Shown in pieces: positions 3,525-6,545 of a stretch of 6,545 nt of DNA. The DNA lies in the NCBI GenBank assembly GCA_030745255.1, contig JASLOY010000191.1, positions 1 through 6,545 of the forward strand, in the 5' to 3' direction. The position numbers and the translations under genes are program-made. The stretch is from Vicinamibacterales bacterium. Lineage in GTDB: Bacteria > Acidobacteriota > Vicinamibacteria > Vicinamibacterales > UBA8438. The stretch's first letter is position 1; the number at the start of each line of letters is the position of its first letter. The notes under the pieces are model-generated. The model was not told the origin of the DNA. It was given only the letters and a program-made list of their open reading frames with translations, and did not search any database.

Positions 3525-6350
3525 CTACTCCCGACTCAACCCGTTGGCATCCATCCACTCGGCGATCGCCTGCCCGATCGTCTCTGGCTGGTCTTCCTGC
3601 ACGTAGTGCATGCCGAACCCGCCGTCGACGACGGTGAGGTTGGGCATGGACGCACGCGCCGACTGCACGTTCCGCTCCGTGAGGAGCCGGCCCGGCGTGA
3701 AACCGATCAAGAGCTTCGGAAGGGGAGATTCGGAAAGCCACTCTCCATAGGCGGCAACGGTCTCGCTGGTGTGCAACTGCCGACGCTCTTGGTGCAAGAC
3801 GTGGATCGGCATCCGCGAAGCGACGTCACGAAATGGCGCCCTGTACACGGCCCACTCCTCGGCTGTCAGGTCCCGCGATGTCCACGCCGGCATGAGACGC
3901 TCGATGAACGCATTCTGGTTCATCACCTGCTCGTAGCCGCGCTCCGGGTCGCGCATCTCGAAGAGCAGTCGACTTGCCGACTCCCACGATGCGGCAGGTG
4001 CGTTTGCTGCCCGCGCCTCATGCATCGGACGCGCTTCGCCAGACTCGACGTCGAACACGGTCAGCACGCCCTCGGCATTCGGCATGACCACCGAGCGGCC
4101 GTTGGGTGAGAGCGCCACACGGCCTCCAATGGGGGGGAGGCCCAGCGGTGTCAGCAGCTGGGTCGCGAGATCGAAACGGTAGAGCCGCGCAACCGACCCA
4201 CCGCGCTCGACACCGGCCAACAACACCTGATCGCCGTCTGGAAACAGGCCCTGGACGCCGAAGGACTGGAGCGACGGCACCGTGAAGACGCGCTCCTCGC
4301 CGGGACCTGTCGGCCGCACGACCAACCGTGGCGGACCCGACTCGCTGCTCGAGGGTTGCCGCAGCGCCCACTCGCCGTCCGGTGACAGTCTCTCGGAGAT
4401 ACCGAGGGTCGACGGAGGGACCATGGCTTCCATGAACGCGATGCCCTGCACGTTGTCGGCATGGTCCATCGCGTACTGAAAACCCAGAAACGAACCCCAT
4501 TCGTGCATGACCAACGTGACGTTCCGCAGCCCGAGCGCCTCGATGAAGCCGTTGAGATACCGCGCGTGATCGGTCAACACGTAGTCGAGATCCGGCTTGT
4601 CGGATTGCCCGAAGCCGATCAGATCGAGGGCAATCATTCGGCCCCTCTCGGCCACGAGGGGCATGATGTTGCGCCACAGGTACGAGGAGGTCGGATTGCC
4701 GTGGATGAAGAGGATGGGATTGCCTTCGCCCGCCTCGACGTAGTGCATGCGCGAGCCGTGCACCTCCACGAAACGGGACGCATACCCCGCCGGGAATCCC
4801 TCGAGTGGCCGGGCCTCCACCTCCGCGCGCCCAGGGAAGGCCACGTCGATGCGCCCCAGCAGCGACCTCGCGTCTTCGGTGAAGTCGACGTGGGCGGCAG
4901 CCTCTTCGGCATGGCGTCGCGCCTCATTCGGCGTCATCGCGTTGAAATACGCGAGCGCCGCATTGTAGGCGCTCGATGCGGCCTGTCGCTCCAATATCGC
5001 GAGCTCCGCCTCCCGTCTCACGATCAGTCGGGCTCGGCGGTCTTCCGGCACCGTCGCATCCTGACGCAGGTCCGCCAGGTCGGCGGCGGCAAAATCCCGC
5101 CCCGTCTCCGACCACTGGGTCTCCTTGATACCGACTCGTCCCAGGTGGAAGGAGGCGTCGCACTCGGTTCGGTCGCGTTGCTGGGCTGTCTCGAGCTCGC
5201 GGCGGGCGTCGACCAGACGGTCCTGTTCCAGCGCGATGACCCCGGACAGCACGAACACATCTGCGTCGGAGCGGTGGGTCTTCGCCTGGTCGATATCCTC
5301 CCTGGCCAATTCGTCGGCTCTCAGTGTGAACCGGTTCCAGGCGCGCCAGTAGTAAGCCTCCCCCAGATACCACTGGCCCAGCTCCACCAACCGATCGAGC
5401 GGAGCCAGCGCCTCTTCTCCGCGCTCGAGATAGCTCAGGGCCGTCGCCTTGCCCAGCAGCGCGTCCCGCTGGTCGGGCACCAGCGTCAGCACCTCGTCAA
5501 AGTAGGTCAGGCTGCTCGCAAAGTCCTCGGCGACCAAGAGGAGACGGGCCAGGGCCAGCGCCGGCGCCGGCCAGTCGGGCCAGTCGTCGCGGCCGGCCTG
5601 ATAGTGGAATTCGGCCAGGTGGGGGCTTTGGTCCCGCATCGCCCGCTGCCTCAGAAAAAACTCCATTTCGGTGAACCGCGGCTCCAGTGTCGCGATGCCG
5701 GACAGCTCCACCAGCCCGCCGCTACAGCGAGCCTGCCGGTAGCGCACGAACAACGCCTCGTCATGGCCCGCCAGGACGTCAGCCAGCTCGGGCGGCTGCT
5801 CCGCAAACCAGCCTCCGGTGCAGTTGAGCCCCAGGTAGAGGTAGGCCGCGAGCGGATCGGTCGGCACCAGCGGTCGAAGCGTGGCGTTCCAGTCGTCACG
5901 CCGTTCGCCGTGCGCCTCGCGCAGGCGGGCGCCGGCACGGTCGAGAAACTCCCTCGTCAAGCCGACATCCTGCCACGGGGCCACGTCCGCGATCTCGACA
6001 AAAGTGCGCCACACGTCGGGCGCCCCCGCTTCGCCGGCAAGCTCGTCTGCGCGCGCGAACGCTCCCCTTCCCGGCAAACCCATCTCTCGCTCGCGCAGGC
6101 CTTTCAAGAGCGCTGTCCGGAAGACACCTGCCGAGGCGATGGCCGGTTCCACCCCGCGGCGCAGCAAATGCTCGTAGAGGACCCCGGCTTCGACCAGACA
6201 CCGGTAGCACCCCCGCATGACCAGGGTCTCGGCCCGCGTGAGCTGGTCCACACCTGCATTCTCGGGAGCCGTGACTGGCGGCGCGACGGCGCACGACCAG
6301 AAGAGCGGCAGCAAAACGACAGGCCACGCTGACAGAAGGGTCGGTCTCAT
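3525..6350 (-). CDS. Composite lipoprotein: TPR-like region + haloalkane-dehalogenase-like hydrolase split by beta-propeller blades
   Basis: This 941-residue protein has an N-terminal lipoprotein-type signal: Arg2, a hydrophobic stretch 4-19, and Cys20 after LFWS with Ala at +2, suggesting a periplasm-facing or outer-membrane lipoprotein. Residues about 21-510 are helical, with TPR-like repeats clearest at about 264-400 and a C48-x2-C51 pair near the start. Residues about 517-647 and 787-938 together form an alpha/beta hydrolase close to subfamily-II haloalkane dehalogenases (DhaA/LinB type), which hydrolyse carbon-halogen bonds. Conserved are HGNPTSSYLWR with halide-binding Asn552, Trp618, the catalytic acid Glu641 and His915 (GMHYVQED). 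The nucleophile position in HEWGS is Glu617 instead of Asp. Residues about 648-786 interrupt the fold with propeller-type blades. The signal sequence at residue 1 supports the start; no Shine-Dalgarno is seen. The upstream partial gene ends 42 bases away, so co-transcription is plausible. Enzymatic activity and substrate are unknown. Confidence 0.88.
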   Translation of the reverse strand: MRPTLLSAWPVVLLPLFWSCAVAPPVTAPENAGVDQLTRAETLVMRGCYRCLVEAGVLYEHLLRRGVEPAIASAGVFRTALLKGLREREMGLPGRGAFARADELAGEAGAPDVWRTFVEIADVAPWQDVGLTREFLDRAGARLREAHGERRDDWNATLRPLVPTDPLAAYLYLGLNCTGGWFAEQPPELADVLAGHDEALFVRYRQARCSGGLVELSGIATLEPRFTEMEFFLRQRAMRDQSPHLAEFHYQAGRDDWPDWPAPALALARLLLVAEDFASSLTYFDEVLTLVPDQRDALLGKATALSYLERGEEALAPLDRLVELGQWYLGEAYYWRAWNRFTLRADELAREDIDQAKTHRSDADVFVLSGVIALEQDRLVDARRELETAQQRDRTECDASFHLGRVGIKETQWSETGRDFAAADLADLRQDATVPEDRRARLIVRREAELAILERQAASSAYNAALAYFNAMTPNEARRHAEEAAAHVDFTEDARSLLGRIDVAFPGRAEVEARPLEGFPAGYASRFVEVHGSRMHYVEAGEGNPILFIHGNPTSSYLWRNIMPLVAERGRMIALDLIGFGQSDKPDLDYVLTDHARYLNGFIEALGLRNVTLVMHEWGSFLGFQYAMDHADNVQGIAFMEAMVPPSTLGISERLSPDGEWALRQPSSSESGPPRLVVRPTGPGEERVFTVPSLQSFGVQGLFPDGDQVLLAGVERGGSVARLYRFDLATQLLTPLGLPPIGGRVALSPNGRSVVMPNAEGVLTVFDVESGEARPMHEARAANAPAASWESASRLLFEMRDPERGYEQVMNQNAFIERLMPAWTSRDLTAEEWAVYRAPFRDVASRMPIHVLHQERRQLHTSETVAAYGEWLSESPLPKLLIGFTPGRLLTERNVQSARASMPNLTVVDGGFGMHYVQEDQPETIGQAIAEWMDANGLSRE
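3993..4409 (-). other. Beta-propeller (TolB/PD40-like) segment inserted in the hydrolase
   Basis: Residues about 648-786 of the composite lipoprotein contain three blade motifs at even spacing: LSPDGEWAL (Pro657), FPDGDQVLLAG (Pro704) and LSPNGRSVV (Pro749), 47 and 45 residues apart. The wording between them (PPRLVVRPTGPGEE, ARLYRFDL, VFDVESGEARP) resembles the WD40/PD40 sensor halves of bacterial Ser/Thr kinases and CadC-like regulators. The segment falls just after the catalytic-acid strand (MEAMVPP) and before the cap region (RDPERGYEQVMNQNAFIE), where ordinary haloalkane dehalogenases have a short continuous stretch. Only about three blades are present, fewer than the 6-8 of a typical closed propeller. 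Confidence 0.7.
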
Positions 6351-6372
6351 GTCGGGTCTACTCGTGCCTGCC

Positions 6373-6474
6373 GCGCGACAAGATCACGCCAGTCAGACCA
6401 TCTCGCGCTCGTCCGCTCCAAGATCTAAGCCCTTGCCGGTGAAGTGGATATCGTGCGCCGCGATCTTGTCGCGC
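6373..6474. repeat. Widely spaced 13-bp inverted repeat
   Basis: GCGCGACAAGATC (6373-6385) recurs as its exact reverse complement GATCTTGTCGCGC (6462-6474), 76 bases apart. The left arm is in the 42-base gap before the lipoprotein gene and the right arm is inside the coding tail of the upstream gene. In a leftward mRNA they could pair and enclose the upstream stop codon. No function is established. Confidence 0.4.
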
Positions 6475-6545
6475 AGCAGGCGACGCACTTCGCCGTAGTG
6501 CTCCTGCGGCACATCCAGGTACCTGGTCAAACTCCGCACCCGGTA
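6393..6545 (-). CDS. C-terminal 50 residues of an unidentified protein (cut by window edge)
   Basis: Reading leftwards from base 6545, one frame stays open for 50 codons and stops with TGA at 6395-6393. The tail reads YRVRSLTRYLDVPQ near its beginning, LLRDKIAAHDI in the middle and GKGLDLGADEREMV at the end. Codons favour G or C in third position, as in the neighbouring genes, and the peptide looks like an amphipathic helix (EVRRLLRDKIAAHDI) followed by a strand-like end. I do not recognise the family. Its start lies outside the window. It is in the same direction as the composite lipoprotein gene and ends 42 bases before that gene's ATG, so the two may form an operon. The full gene could help explain the lipoprotein. 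Confidence 0.6.
   Translation of the reverse strand, partial: YRVRSLTRYLDVPQEHYGEVRRLLRDKIAAHDIHFTGKGLDLGADEREMV

Noticed and set aside
3210..4109. 299-codon + strand frame running from the cupin into the lipoprotein gene
   Set aside because: It overlaps two motif-supported genes in other frames and shows no domain of its own.
4461..6332. 623-codon open frame on the + strand opposite the composite lipoprotein
   Set aside because: It is antisense to a gene with clear domain motifs. Long antisense frames are common in GC-rich DNA, and its translation shows no recognisable motif.
3525..6350. Possibility that the hydrolase is a frameshifted or broken pseudogene
   Set aside because: The frame is open across all 941 codons, and both halves of the hydrolase align in order with four of five catalytic positions kept.
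6217..6498. 93-codon + strand frame at the right edge
   Set aside because: It is antisense to the signal region of the lipoprotein and to the open leftward coding tail, with no motif or ribosome site.

Overview
This GC-rich bacterial window carries four complete protein-coding genes and the tail of a fifth. The uvrC repair gene, the style of the large chimeric lipoprotein (its propeller blades resemble those of Ser/Thr-kinase and CadC-like sensors), and heptamer/palindromic DNA between and inside genes together suggest an Acidobacteriota-type genome, perhaps Vicinamibacteria. That placement is inferred from sequence style and is not proven by a marker gene. No rRNA, tRNA, CRISPR array, insertion sequence, phage gene or integrase is visible.

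Left part (1-2126): uvrC runs leftwards (58-2034) and encodes a complete UvrC nucleotide-excision-repair nuclease. All key residues are present, but about 50 extra residues interrupt the nuclease domain where other UvrCs have a short linker. Part of the extra DNA is a palindrome plus a 7-bp tandem repeat. A 92-bp divergent promoter region separates it from the next gene. It has a perfect TATAAT for uvrC, an overlapping -10-like element for the opposite gene, and an inverted repeat that would lie in the uvrC leader. The 57 bases left of uvrC hold no supportable feature.

Middle part (2127-3524): a rightward CDP-alcohol phosphatidyltransferase (membrane phospholipid head-group synthesis) has Glu where the family motif normally has Arg. 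It is followed by a 176-bp spacer with short repeats and a small single-domain cupin. Both rightward genes have a TANNNT- or TATA-like hexamer only 7-8 bases before the ATG, compatible with leaderless or nearly leaderless transcription. A 7-bp-stem hairpin lies in the convergent gap after the cupin.

Right part (3525-6545): one 941-residue leftward ORF is the most unusual object. It joins a lipoprotein signal, about 480 residues of helical/TPR-like sequence, and a subfamily-II haloalkane-dehalogenase-like alpha/beta hydrolase. The hydrolase is split by about 140 residues of TolB/PD40-type beta-propeller blades, and its nucleophile position is Glu instead of Asp while the rest of the catalytic pentad is intact. 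Upstream on the same strand, 42 bases away, ends an unidentified gene cut by the window edge, so the two may be co-transcribed.

The genes do not form one obvious pathway. uvrC and the phosphatidyltransferase are housekeeping-type genes that share a divergent promoter region. The composite lipoprotein is the best candidate for undescribed biology.
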